64,000 nt of DNA from positions 721,001 through 785,000 of the forward strand of contig JAJGOT010000121.1 in assembly GCA_022457155.1 (NCBI GenBank), given 5' to 3'. This document shows, one piece after another, positions 45,401-57,400 of this stretch. The translations under genes were made by a program, and so were the position numbers. How positions within the stretch are numbered: the stretch's first letter is position 1; each line of letters begins with the position of its first letter. This DNA comes from Cladopsammia gracilis. Taxonomy: Eukaryota; Cnidaria; Anthozoa; Scleractinia; Dendrophylliidae. The notes below the pieces were generated by a model, which made no database searches, was not told where the DNA came from, and saw only the letters and a list, made by a program, of their open reading frames with translations.

Positions 45401-48400
45401 CTCTATCTTGCCCGACAATCAAAGCGTTGCGGAGAAACGACTTCAGTCACTGACTAAGAGATTCCTAAGAGACCCTGATTTACATGCCAGGTACAAGGAT
45501 GGTATTCAAGAACTACTTGATAAGGGATATGCAGAGAAGGTGCCTGAGCAGGATACGGAAGTTACACCCGGTCGAACTTGGTACCTCCCTCACCACAATG
45601 TTGTGAACGAGAATAAACCTGAAAAGTTGCGAATTGTATTTGACTGCGCAGCAAGTTTTGGTGGCACCTCCCTTAACAAGGAAGTTTTACAAGGCCCTGA
45701 CTTTACAAACAATCTCGTGGGAGTCCTATTGCGCTTCAGAGAGGAACCAGTGGCTGTGATGGGGGACATCGAAGGAATGTTCCATCAGGTCAGAGTGCCT
45801 CCTAAGGATCGTGATGCCTTGCGTTTTCTTTGGTGGAAGAATGGAGAAATCGGGGGTGAGGTGGAAGTCTACAGGATGTGTGTGCATTTGTTTGGAGGAG
45901 TGTGGAGTCCGAGTTGTGCTAGCTTTGCTCTGAGGCGTGTGGCTGAAGATCACAGAACGGATTTCCCTGATGAGATGATTCAAACTGTGCTTAAGAACTT
46001 TTATGCTGATGATTGTCTCAAGTCAGTCGGCACTACGGACAGAGCTATAAACATTGTTGATGGGTTATGCAAGCTGCTCGCTCTTGCGGGCTTTCGATTG
46101 ACGAAGTGGATTAGTAACGATCGCAAAGTGCTTGAAGCGATTCCTGTGCAAGAAAGAGCAAAGGCGGTCAAGGACCTCGATCTTGACCACGGTTCACTGC
46201 CTATTGAGAGAGCTCTGGGAATTCACTGGAACACCGAGACTGACCAGTTTGCAGTTCAGGTCAAGGAAAAGCAAAGAGAGTTAACCAGGAGAGGGCTTCT
46301 GAGTGTAGTTAGCTCCGTTTACGACCCACTGGGGATGGTGTGCCCCTTTGTCGTCCGTGCCAAGATGATCTTTCAAGATGAGTGCAAGTCTGGCAAGGAA
46401 TGGGACGATCCCTTGAGTCCAGAGAGCGAAGTGCGGTGGAGAAAGTGGTTGGAGGAGCTCCCGCTGTTAGGACAGTTCAGAGTTGAACGCTGTGTGCTGC
46501 CTGCTGAGTTTGGATGGCCGGTCAGCTGTCAACTGCATCACTTTTGCGATGCTTCCCTGTCAGCCTACGGTTCTGTTTCCTATCTCCGTGCTGTAAATGC
46601 TGAGGGAAAAGTTCATTGCTCCCTATTGCTAGGAAAGTCCAGGCTGGCTCCGATCAGACAGATGACTATACCGAGGCTTGAGCTGTCTGCCGCTGTGATC
46701 GCTGTGAGAATGGATCGGATGTTGTCCCGTGAACTCACTTTGGAGGTTCAAGACTCAGTATTTTGGACTGACAGTATGATTGTTCTACAGTACATTTACA
46801 GTCGCAGTAGGAGGTTCCAGACCTTTGTGGCGAACCGGTTGTCTGTTATTCATGATGGGTCTTTGCCGAGACAGTGGAGGAAGGTTGAGACTAAAGTGAA
46901 TCCAGCAGATGATGTCTCGAGGGGTTTAAGCGGGCTAGAAATGATTTCTAGTGAGCGATGGAGACACGGACCAGAGTTCCTATGGAAGGATGAGTCTGCC
47001 TGGCCCTCTAATCCGGTCGCTGTGCCAGAAATTGCCTGTGATGATGAGGAAGTGAAGAACCAAGGCAAGTGCTGTGCTGCTGATGCCCGTTGTGAAGACA
47101 AAGATACCGAGAAACGAGACATGCCTGGAGTGCGCAAAGACCAGGGAGGAGAAGACCCCATGGTACGTTTGTTTGAGAGCTACTCCTGCTGGCATCGTCT
47201 GAAGAAGGGTGTGGCCTGGCTGCTTCGCTGCAAGAACTGGCCAAGAGCAAAGAAGGATGCTGATAAGCTGCCAGCAGTTACTGCCGACTCCCTAGATCCA
47301 TCAGAACTGCAAGTTGCAGAGACAGCCATCATCAGATATGTCCAGCAGAAATGTTTCAAAGAAGAAGTGAAAGCCCTTAGATCAAGAAAGCCTGTTGTGA
47401 AGAAGAGCCCAATCTATATACTGGAGCCATTCCTGGACGAAGAAGGAATTCTCCGAGTAGGGGGTCGCCTGAAGAATGCTCCGCTGTCCAAGAAAGCTCA
47501 GCATCCTGTTATTATGCCCAAAGACCATCGCGTGTCGAAACTAGTTGCTAGGCGAGCGCATGAAGTTCAGAGTGGACACTCAGGAAAGGAGCATGTACTC
47601 TCCCTTATTAGGCAGAAGTATTGGATTGTAAGAGCAAGGCCTCTGGTCAAACGAGTTGTGACAGAGTGCGTAGTGTGCAGAAAGTTTAAAGGAAAGCCAA
47701 GCGTTCAGCAAATGGCGGATCTCCCTTCGGACAGAGTAACTCCAGACAAGCCGCCATTCTCGTAGGTGGGCATAGACTGTTTCGGCCCTTTTGTCGTGAA
47801 GAGGGGCCGGACTCAAGTTAAACGCTATGGCTGTTTATTTACCTGTCTTTCAGTCCGGGCCATCCACATTGAGAAGCTTGACAGTCTTGACGCTGACTCT
47901 TTCGTCAATGCATTTATGAGATTCTGTGCCAGGAGGGGTGTACCGGAGAAAGTTAGAACGGACAATGGCACCAATTTTGTGGCTGGTGAAAGAGAAATGC
48001 GCGAGGCTATGCAGGGCTGGAAGGATGATGGCAAAGTTAAAGCTCACCTCCTGCAGAAAGAGATAAAGTGGGAATTTAACCCGCCCGCAGCGTCCCATAT
48101 GGGGGGCATATGGGAAAGGCAGATCAGAACAGTCAGAAAGGTGCTGAATGTCATCCTCAAGGAGCAAACTCTAGATGATGAGCGATTGTCAACCCTATTC
48201 TGCGAGGTGGAGTCAATTGTTAATGGCAGACCGTTGACAGTTTTGTCGGATGATCCAAAGGATGACAGCCCTCTGACGCCAAACCATTTGCTGCTACTTC
48301 GTGGAGGGCCGGAACTTCCTCCGGGCCAGTTTGATCAGAGCGACATTTACGGAAGGCGCTGGAGACATGTACAGTTTCTCTCAGACCAGTTTTGGAGACG

Positions 48401-51400
48401 CTGGGTACGCGAGTACCTCCCCACCTTGCAGTTACGTCAGAAGTGGTTGCAGCCAAAGAGAAATTTGCGGATTGGTGATGTGGTCCTCATCGCAGACGAA
48501 AACACTCCCCGGAAGAACTGGCCTATGGGACGAATTATTCAGACTTTCCCAGGAGCGGATGGATTGGTCAGGTCAGCTCAAGTGAAGACCAGCTGGTCAA
48601 TCCTGACCAGACCGGTGACCAAGTTGTGCCTTCTGGAGGCTACGAGTGGAGATATGTGAACATTTCTCATGCTACTCTATGAACTTTACATTGGATTTGT
48701 CTTAGAACATTGTTTAAGAAACCGGACTGTCATTAAGACACTGAACTGTAGAATTCTCGGTAAACGCTCACTTGTAATCCTATGTTTCGCGTTTAAGGGG
48801 CCGGGATGTTAGGGACGGTTTGTTGTCCCGCGTCCCCTCAGTACCCCCCTTAGTAGGGGTCACGTGATGTAAGACCATGTGCGTTGTTTTGCAGCGAGTA
48901 ATGGCGTTTTGTAGTTTGTCTCGTCGAAGTTTGTTCGTGTTTGACACTCGCTAAGATGGAGAAGAGCCTGAAAGAGCCCAAAAATTAATCTGTACCGAAC
49001 GAACCAACGAACTAATGAATCGAATCGAAACCACGAAACATCCTGTGAATAGCTAGCGATTCAAGTGGTGAAAGTTTGTATGGGAATTCGCGTGACAGAT
49101 TAAAAGAACTGCTTTCAGTGCTTGGTTGTTCTCCTACAACCGCAAATTGCTGACTGTGGGCGCCACAAAATCGTTACGCAGCAAGAAGAGAGACAAGGGA
49201 GGAAACAGATTTAAGCCTAATTTTTGATCCCCGATTACTCGCTTTTGATTCAATAAAAAGTTCTGATTTTTGGCATGTAGCTTTATATGGACAGTCTCTG
49301 GACAGCTTTTCAACAATTTCGATGAAGAGATCCATTAAACGCTCTTTTCGGTGATCGCTCTTTATGGCGTTCAAAGTTGACTTTCGTAGGATGTGGACCG
49401 CAACATACTGGTGACGGAAATACGTCATACGAGAGGTGTGCTCCACTCCACTGCAGTGGAGCACCGAAATAACGATAACTCGCCGAAATCCCGCTAAATC
49501 GCCCCGAGGAGCAAGCAAACAACAAAGAATACAACACAGCAACAGGGTAAGTCAATTTTATTCACATAAGATTCGAATTTTTAAGTTTTGAAGCAAAACC
49601 GTTGCGTTCCCATACAAACCATTATAAATCGAATCTTTGTGACACAATACCGCTCATAAAGCAAGGGTCACGTCCTGGTTATCTAATAGTGAGCTTGGGC
49701 CGCCTGTGGTCGACTTTGCGGAGCTGTAGCTCCACTATTTTAAAAGATATCGCTTTTAAACTCGGCCACTTTGCTAATTTTGAGATGCTTTTTTCAGCAG
49801 TGTCGATGGATGTTTGCTGTCAGGCCAATATAAAAATTTGAAAAACCGTGACAAGGTGTATTTTGAACGGTTGGCATAACTTCCGTTTTATTGACGGCAT
49901 GTCACTTTCGGAGTTTTTACTTCCGTCACCAGTACGTTGCGGTCCACATCCAACGAATCACGTGGTACTATGTTTCTTCCCTTGTCTCTTTTTCTTCTCG
50001 GCACTTCGGGCCTCGCTCGGATAGCTTACGCTTTCCGAAAAGCGCCGATTACGCTTGGGGTCCCGCTGGGGGAAAAACTCGAAAACAACAGATCGAATAA
50101 CGCAAGACACAGCGCGCGTTTTAAGCTCAAAGATCAAACGTGTATTAGGTCAAATTTGGCTCCTCTGCTCCCTGTGGTGACGTGCGCTCATATTTCAAAA
50201 GTCACAAAGACACTCAATATACGGTTTCTCACACTAGGAGCTTGGGTTACCTGTGGGCCAATTCACGCAGTGTCTGCACGGCCATTTCAGAAAACGCTTC
50301 AAGTTTCCTTATTTTTACAGTTCCTAACTCAATCATCAAATAAATAACAAACAAACACCTGTAGGGAAAACAGATGTATGTAGAGACGTATGTTGTACGT
50401 CTTTAGACGGCTAAAACGCGGCAATGCTCCATGGGTTAATTTGTGGAGCGGCTCATTTCCCTTTTGTTTCGACGGAGTGAACACGGGGGGGTGGGGGGGG
50501 GGGGGGGGGTTACTCCCATATATGAGCTATATAGGTATGTGCCGCTGTGAAGGGTATGGTTTTCAGGCAGTTTAGTCTGGGATAGGGTAATCAGAGATTT
50601 TTGGTCTAGAATAGGGATGATTTTCCGCGAAACTGATCAGATCCGAGAAGAATTTAGTCCAGACGAGGTTTACTAGCCAATGGCATTTAAAAATCGGTAC
50701 GGCGGGCAGTACTGAATTTTTACTGACCCCTGGCATCTTAGACTAATAGACTGTGATAGTGAATTGAACGAGTTTCTGGAAAATAGCGAGTCTGGAATAG
50801 GTCTAGGATAGTTTTTCGGTGTTTAGTCTAGAATAGGGTTGCAAAATGCAGCTAAAATGGTCTAGTATAGGTTAAAGGTCTCAGAGTCCCAGCGGCACAC
50901 CCGCGTCCAAAATTTGCAGAGTAACCCCCCCCCCCCCTCCCCCAACCGGGGGGAGTGAACATCTCATACGTTTGCGGTATTTAGCCTGAATTTAATTCAA
51001 ACGCCTTTTAAAGTTACTATGTATCAAAGATACAAGTCTACAAACGCAAAAAGACTTCGTAAAGGCCTTTTTTTCTCGTTCACAAAGACGCTTTTTCAAT
51101 TTGAATTGAAACATGCAATCTGTTAATGAACAAGACAGCCGGAAAGATCAAATTTACGCACGGCCGGTCAATGCCGCGAGACCTAAATTACACAAGGACC
51201 CAGAGGAGGTTGGACACGGGCCGAAAGGTATCCTGGTAGGAGTTGTCGACCAATCAGATCAACGTATTCATTCACAGTCGTTTTTGCGAGAATTTCTCCA
51301 CGCAACAATTCATGGTTTTTTAGCGTGTTTTTCTTCAAATCTGAAGGCCGCTTTTTCCAGTAAAGGAGTTTTCATGAAAGGTATGTTGCTACTTTTTCTA

Positions 51401-54400
51401 TTTACTTGTTTATATTACAACTTTTGTAGTAGAATTCGCTATTATTAGGCTTCCTCGCAAGCCGGTCCAATATGGCGGCTTTCGTCCACGTTGTGTAGTC
51501 AACCAACGCGTTCGTTTCTTGACGCTATATCGCGTGGGTTCTGGCCACGAAAATCGCACCATCGTTTGTAGAAAAAGTTATTCTTTTTATTTAGGACGTC
51601 GTACCACATCGTACCTCTCACCAATTTTCTGTTATTTGCGACTAAAGTTCGGTCATTTTCGTAGGTTATCACAAGTGTGCGAGCTGTAATTTCTAAGGTT
51701 GCTTCGACCTTTTGAGATCAAAGTTTCTGTCTTCTGAGGAAAAACATGATATTTGATTCATATTCTTGTGCAATCTACACTCTAATCATAAGATTTGAAC
51801 ATTGCAATTTATATATGATCTTTTATAACCGTAATAACTAAGGGCTTATATGTTTGTTATTGTTTTCTTTTCATGGAGTGGCTTCCTAATGGTCCCTAAT
51901 GAAGTCTATTCTTTTTCTAGGTTCAACAGCAAAATGGGGAGCCATTCAGTCTGCTCTTTTTCCTGAAAAAAGCAGCCAAACAAGAATTACATTTTTATTG
52001 CTTGGCCCAAAATATTGGGGCTTGAGACATGGCAGTGAGGGTTTTGGTCTGTCATTATCATGCCTTGTAAAGCCCAGCTCTGAGCAAAAATCCAAAGCTC
52101 TTGAGACCCACAAATTATTGGGTTGAGAACTGTGAATTATTGTCATTGAGTAAATGCTCCCATATTGTCAGTTGTTTCATATTTTAGCAGATAATTATCA
52201 ATAAGGTGTTATTATATAAATAAAATTATAAACTTGTATGGACAAAATGCATCAATGATTTAATCAGTCTGTTAAATATATTTCTTTGTTGATAAATAAT
52301 AATTGTCTATACCGATATTTGATGGATTGTGTTCCAGCAGTAGCCTGCTAGAAATGCACAGCAGCCCCGGGTTGCTTACTTTTGTCTTCAGTTGACAATG
52401 AAAACTTATTACATACTTAAGTTCTGCATGATGGCATAGAATATACCTGCCAAGTCTCATGCCTGCGAGTCCAAAACTCCAATCTCATACCAACTTACGC
52501 CTATGGAGCAATTTCTCACTCCTGACTTACAGATTTGAGCTATCAGCCTTAACTGATCACATGATCTAATTAAAAATATAGTTATGTTAATGAAAATTTA
52601 GCACTTTTTGTAGGTTTTTGTCATTCTGAACATTACGATTACAGCTGGATATTATTAAACGGAGGACTGAGGTCTATGGAAACTTCTGAATTCTTCAGAA
52701 CATCTTTCGACATCTTCAGAATATAATAGATCGGGTTGTCTTTGAATTTGGTCTGGTCGCCTTCCGAAATCCTGGCACACCCACAAAGAAAATCTCAAAT
52801 AACCTTCATAGTTGGGGGAAATTTTGGCTCACTGGATATTTGTTGGAGCGTTTGTATCACTTATGAATTGCTATAATTATTTTGATTACTATTAATTGTT
52901 TTCTATTAAAATATCAATGGGCTCCTGATCAACTCCATTTAACTATGGTGTGCAGGGGCATAGCTAGGATTTTTCAAAGGGGGTGTCACACTGTGTCACA
53001 CCCAGGGTACTTACCAGATTGTCATATCGACATCCACGCTGTTTTTTACTAAAATTATCTCAGAAAGGGGGGGGGGGGGGGGAGTCACGGGTGCCCCAGG
53101 ACCCCCCTAGCTATGCCCCTGGGTATTTCGTGATTATCAAGGATGGCAAGGGTGGAGAGGGGGGGGGGGGGGGTGCTGTAAGCCAGCAGGTGAAATTTCT
53201 GTTTCTGTTTCCCATTTCTGTACCAACTTCTCAAAAGGCTTCATTTACTTTTTTAATTACCCAATAAAACCATGAAGTAGGATGGGGGAGCTTGTAGTGA
53301 AAATAGTTCTGCTTCAAAATAGAAACATTTCAACACTTCTTTCCTTGCTCCACCACTAATTGGCATTTAAATTTTGAGGGAATTGTTTAATGGTTTACAT
53401 AGGAAAGTTGTTAGGAAAGTTGTTAGTTAAAACCTGGGTTAAAATTATTGGAACAACTACAGTTTGCTCCCTTCCAACAACCATTCTCTATTGTTGTACT
53501 TTGACTCTCATAAGCAACCATCCTTCCTTAGCGACCACCTTTCCAATTTCTGGTTGCTTATGACATAGGTAATTGCACATTAGTTATAAATTACCTAAGA
53601 CTTGTGCTCAAGTGAAAGAACATATAGTTGTTCTCATGTGCACAGTCCTGATTGCTGTGCTCTGATTACATTCCAAGTAAGAGGGCCCAAAGAAAAAAGG
53701 GTTCCTTAGTACCTTGAATTGTTTTGCCACAAACTCAGAGTAGAGTGCCAAAACACTCTGCATTTTCATTTTGAAGCCCAGAAGTTTCCGGAATTCCTTT
53801 TTCTACCAGGTCTTTATGGCCAGAATTGGATTTCTTTCTACAGCTAGAAGGATGGTTCTTGTTCAGATGCAAAAATGTATGTTAGGCTGACTGCTTTATT
53901 TCCATTAGGTTTTTAAATCATGTTTTCCTCCTGAAGTTTTAACAAGGAATAATCTGTGATATTATATATAAAAGTCAACAGTTGTCAGATTTGTAATGGT
54001 CGATGGGACCGAAATCTGTTTTTGTTTAAAACTTATTATTGATTTCATGGATTATTTGTTGTTTCACATGATTTTACAGTTTTATTATTTATTTATGTAT
54101 TTATACTTCGTAACAACACAAATCCAGCACTACCAGCATTCAGTACAACAAAATTGCCTTCGTGTTTTTCAAAATTATAACATTCTAAAACTCAAGTGCA
54201 ACGATCGATTGTTGTGGTTACCAACCTTGGTAATTCCGTGATTATAGCTTTCGTTACAAAATATTCCTCGGTTGGAATTCCTCATGCAGCCTTGCTTTAA
54301 TAAGTCTTTCGATCGAATAACGGGCTTAAAACCCTGCTAAGTAACAAGAGGAATCTTATCGACTTCAATGAAGGTTGTGGCTCAAATTTGTAGTCGGTGC

Positions 54401-57400
54401 ACGAGTAAGTCTTTCGATCGGCGTAGAATGATACCTCAAGTTATTCAGTTGTAAAAATAAAAGGTATCTATACAAGAGTAATCGCATAACCTTCAATTTA
54501 GGCCGATTTGTGCTTCCATAGTGGCTAAATGTCTGAAAATTTGTAGTTCCTCGAGGTTCTCATAGCTCGAAGGTTCACTTGAAACTGAACGAGAGTCGCT
54601 CAAAACGAAAATTCATCCCATGATGGCTTTCGGCCCGTGTCCAACCTCCTCTGACAAGGACCTTTAATTCCAAGTATTCTACAGCCCAAACTCTGCAAAC
54701 GCCGATATAAAAATGTCACTCTGAACATCAAACCATATGAAAGTTTGAATGTTTTGTCCCTTTAACTGTAATTGAAAAAAAAAAGCCGAAAAAAAAAAGA
54801 TCAAACAAACAGATAACAAAGGCCACGCGTGACAGCCGCGTGGTCTCAGAAAATTACTGTTACTCACCAGGTGACCTAGGCAAGTTGGTGATCCTATCAG
54901 TTTTGAACGGTTTAAGCCAAGAAAACTAAAAGGAATAGACCTTACACGAATCCGCTGTTTTCTTTTTACTACAAGAGGAGGTGATTATTCAGGTGTCGGA
55001 ATTTAAGTAATGATCCGCATAAGAAGGAAATTGCTAACGGCAATGCACGATGGAATATCAACTTTTTTCGTTGTTACAACTAGTGATCTCATTGGCCTAG
55101 ACTCAAAGACCACGAAAAAGTTAGGTTTCAAGGTGCATTTTTTTTTTTTTTTTTAAGGGTTTCATGTAATTTAAGACCCAATCGCAAAACATGCAAATTT
55201 TTAAAGAAATTGTGTTTGAGGAACTTCGTCAAAGAAGCAAAATTGTTAGCTATTGTCTTCTGCTATTTTGATTGGTTAAGCACGAACATTTCCTAAAATT
55301 TATCTGACGCAAATGGATATTCTTTATTTTTATACTGAAATATAATTATAAACCATTAGCTCCTCTCCTATTCTTGAAATAAAAGACATTCTATGTGAGA
55401 AAGAGCCAATGCCGCAGAACAATGAAGTTACGGTAGTTCTTATGTGGAGCGTTACTTAATTGCTTGCTGAAAGCAATGAGCCATAACTATTGCATTTTGA
55501 ATTAAACAGTAGTCGAGACCACACATATCAATAGTTTATCGGCCCAGTAATGTTGGAAGAACTTATATAACAGTCATTAGCTATGGTCAATGTGCAGGGT
55601 TTACTGGTATAGTGGACAATGGCTATGGACCAATCAGAGCACGCGAATTATCTTCAGCTATTCTATTATGTCATGAAATCATGTGTTTCTTATTGCCCTC
55701 TTTTTAAATATTCTGATAAGTGATGGAGAGGAGTGGAACAAGGTGCGTCAGACCATTGCACCCAAGATCATGCGCCCAAAAATAGTGGAGGAAAACATTG
55801 ATAACTTTAATGCTGTGACCAAGGATGCTGTTGCAAGGTTTGTTAAACTGAAGGAAGCCTGTGGAGCAGATGATCACATTCCTGACTTGGAAGGGGAACT
55901 GAACAAGTGGGCTATTGAAAGTAAGTTTTATTCGAAAACGCTCTTATATAATTTTTCTAACTTTACAGCCTTGAAGACCTACATCTAGACTAAAAGAAGC
56001 ATCGTACAGTTGTTTCAAAAGTTTAGGTTTAGATGTTGAAAAAATACTAAAATACAAAAACCATGACGTCATCAGGTCGTTGTATATGGGAACATCGATG
56101 TCAATCCAATGTACTTTTTTTGTAAAGTTATTTCATCTCTAGTATATATTTGTGAAGCAGCTTGCCTGACCGTGCTGAGACAGTGAATTATCAGCCGTTC
56201 AAAGTTGGGATGTTGTGTCGCCAAACACGTCAAAACCGTTTTTAAGGAGGCTAGAAAGGGGTTTTCAGCTGCGTGCGCGCGCGACGTGCACTCTTCATGC
56301 GTTGATGCACGCGTCAGCTGATTTTTCTTTCAAAAAGTAGCACGCGCAGCTCACCGGAAATGAAAATACTGCGTAAAATCGCGCGAACCGGAAATAAATC
56401 GTGCATAAATATTCCTCTGTACAGTGGAATTTTTTTAAATCTTTAAAAGGCCTTTTTCGATTTATCTCGATTTCCACAATACAGACTTTTTTTTCAAATT
56501 TACACAGGAAGTGAAGAATATTGCAAACTTTTAAAAACGCTTAAAAAAAACATGGGTCACCGAGTTAGTTTCAAAGATATATTTAAAAAACTGACTTTTG
56601 AAGGGTATGTCTTTGGCGGGTTATAGTTACCATGACAACACATATGACGTCATAAATGGTCTTGAAAGAAACTTTAACAACCCTGTCATAAGCTTATCTA
56701 TAATTTGTTTCAGAGACTAAAACCATAAAATTTTAATGTTTAATTGTTCTGACATGTAAATAAGCTGTAAGAAACCCTTTCGAGCCTTTCGAGGGTTTAT
56801 GGAGAAAGTGAACATACAACGGTTAATTTTCCCTCCTCTATTTGAAGTTAAAAGCCCTCCGTACAAATTCAGCTTCCAAACAATCCAGTCACATAACATC
56901 AGACAATCTAAACAAATTGGAATAATTCATTGGAACGCAGTTTAAAATAGTGCGAGCTTATGAATCGAAGGCAGCGTTCTGCAAGCATTGTCCACAAAAT
57001 ATATAAGTAGAAACGACTAGAAAGGACACAGGACTACTGAAATGTCAGTAATTGACGTTTATTTCAGATGAATTAAACTTTATTTAGTCGCAATGCACTT
57101 TTCCTGTAGCCCATGCTATAATATAAGCTTAAGCTTAAAGGTACCGAGCTAATATTGTTCACCCGTAAGTCCTCTTGAGTCTTTGCTCGCTCTGTTTGCA
57201 AACAAATAAGCTAATTACGTCTTAAGTTCATTTACCTGCACTTGAACTACACAATTCAAATAGAAATTCAACAACGCTCAGCTGTCCAGTTGGACTTAAC
57301 GTTAAAGTAAAAGTTATTTATATTGATAGCTGGAGTCACTTAGCTTTTCTTGGCTTTCTCCAGAACAGCAGTTACGGGTTATGAAGTTTCGAGGCCAAAA

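Larger units (their letters stand above)
42113..49138 (+). mobile_element. BEL/Pao-type LTR retrotransposon, structurally complete, coding region broken twice
   Basis: Two 332-bp LTRs begin TGTTAGGGACGG and end TTCTCCTACA, with about 3 mismatches. The 5-bp target duplication ACCGC lies at 42108-42112 and 49139-49143. The coding order is Gag with a coiled coil and a DUF1759-like region, Cys-rich knuckles, A17-type protease (DSGST), RT (YADD), RNase H, HHCC and integrase core, and a DUF5641-like tail. This order (integrase last, A17 protease) is BEL/Pao. Breaks: a +1 frame change between 43887 and 43918, and TAG at 47763-47765. It sits in P450 intron 1 on the same strand. Confidence 0.93.
41985..50190. 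repeat. Inverted repeat pair flanking the BEL insertion
   Basis: GTGACGTCACAGGGAGCAGA and GCGGGACCCCAAGCGTAATC (42010-42095) occur inverted at 50040-50185, with about 70 bp extra in the right copy. A second nested pair is ATGTGGACCGCAACATACTG (49391) and CAGTACGTTGCGGTCCACAT (49929). The BEL element therefore landed inside older inverted-repeat DNA. Confidence 0.6.
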
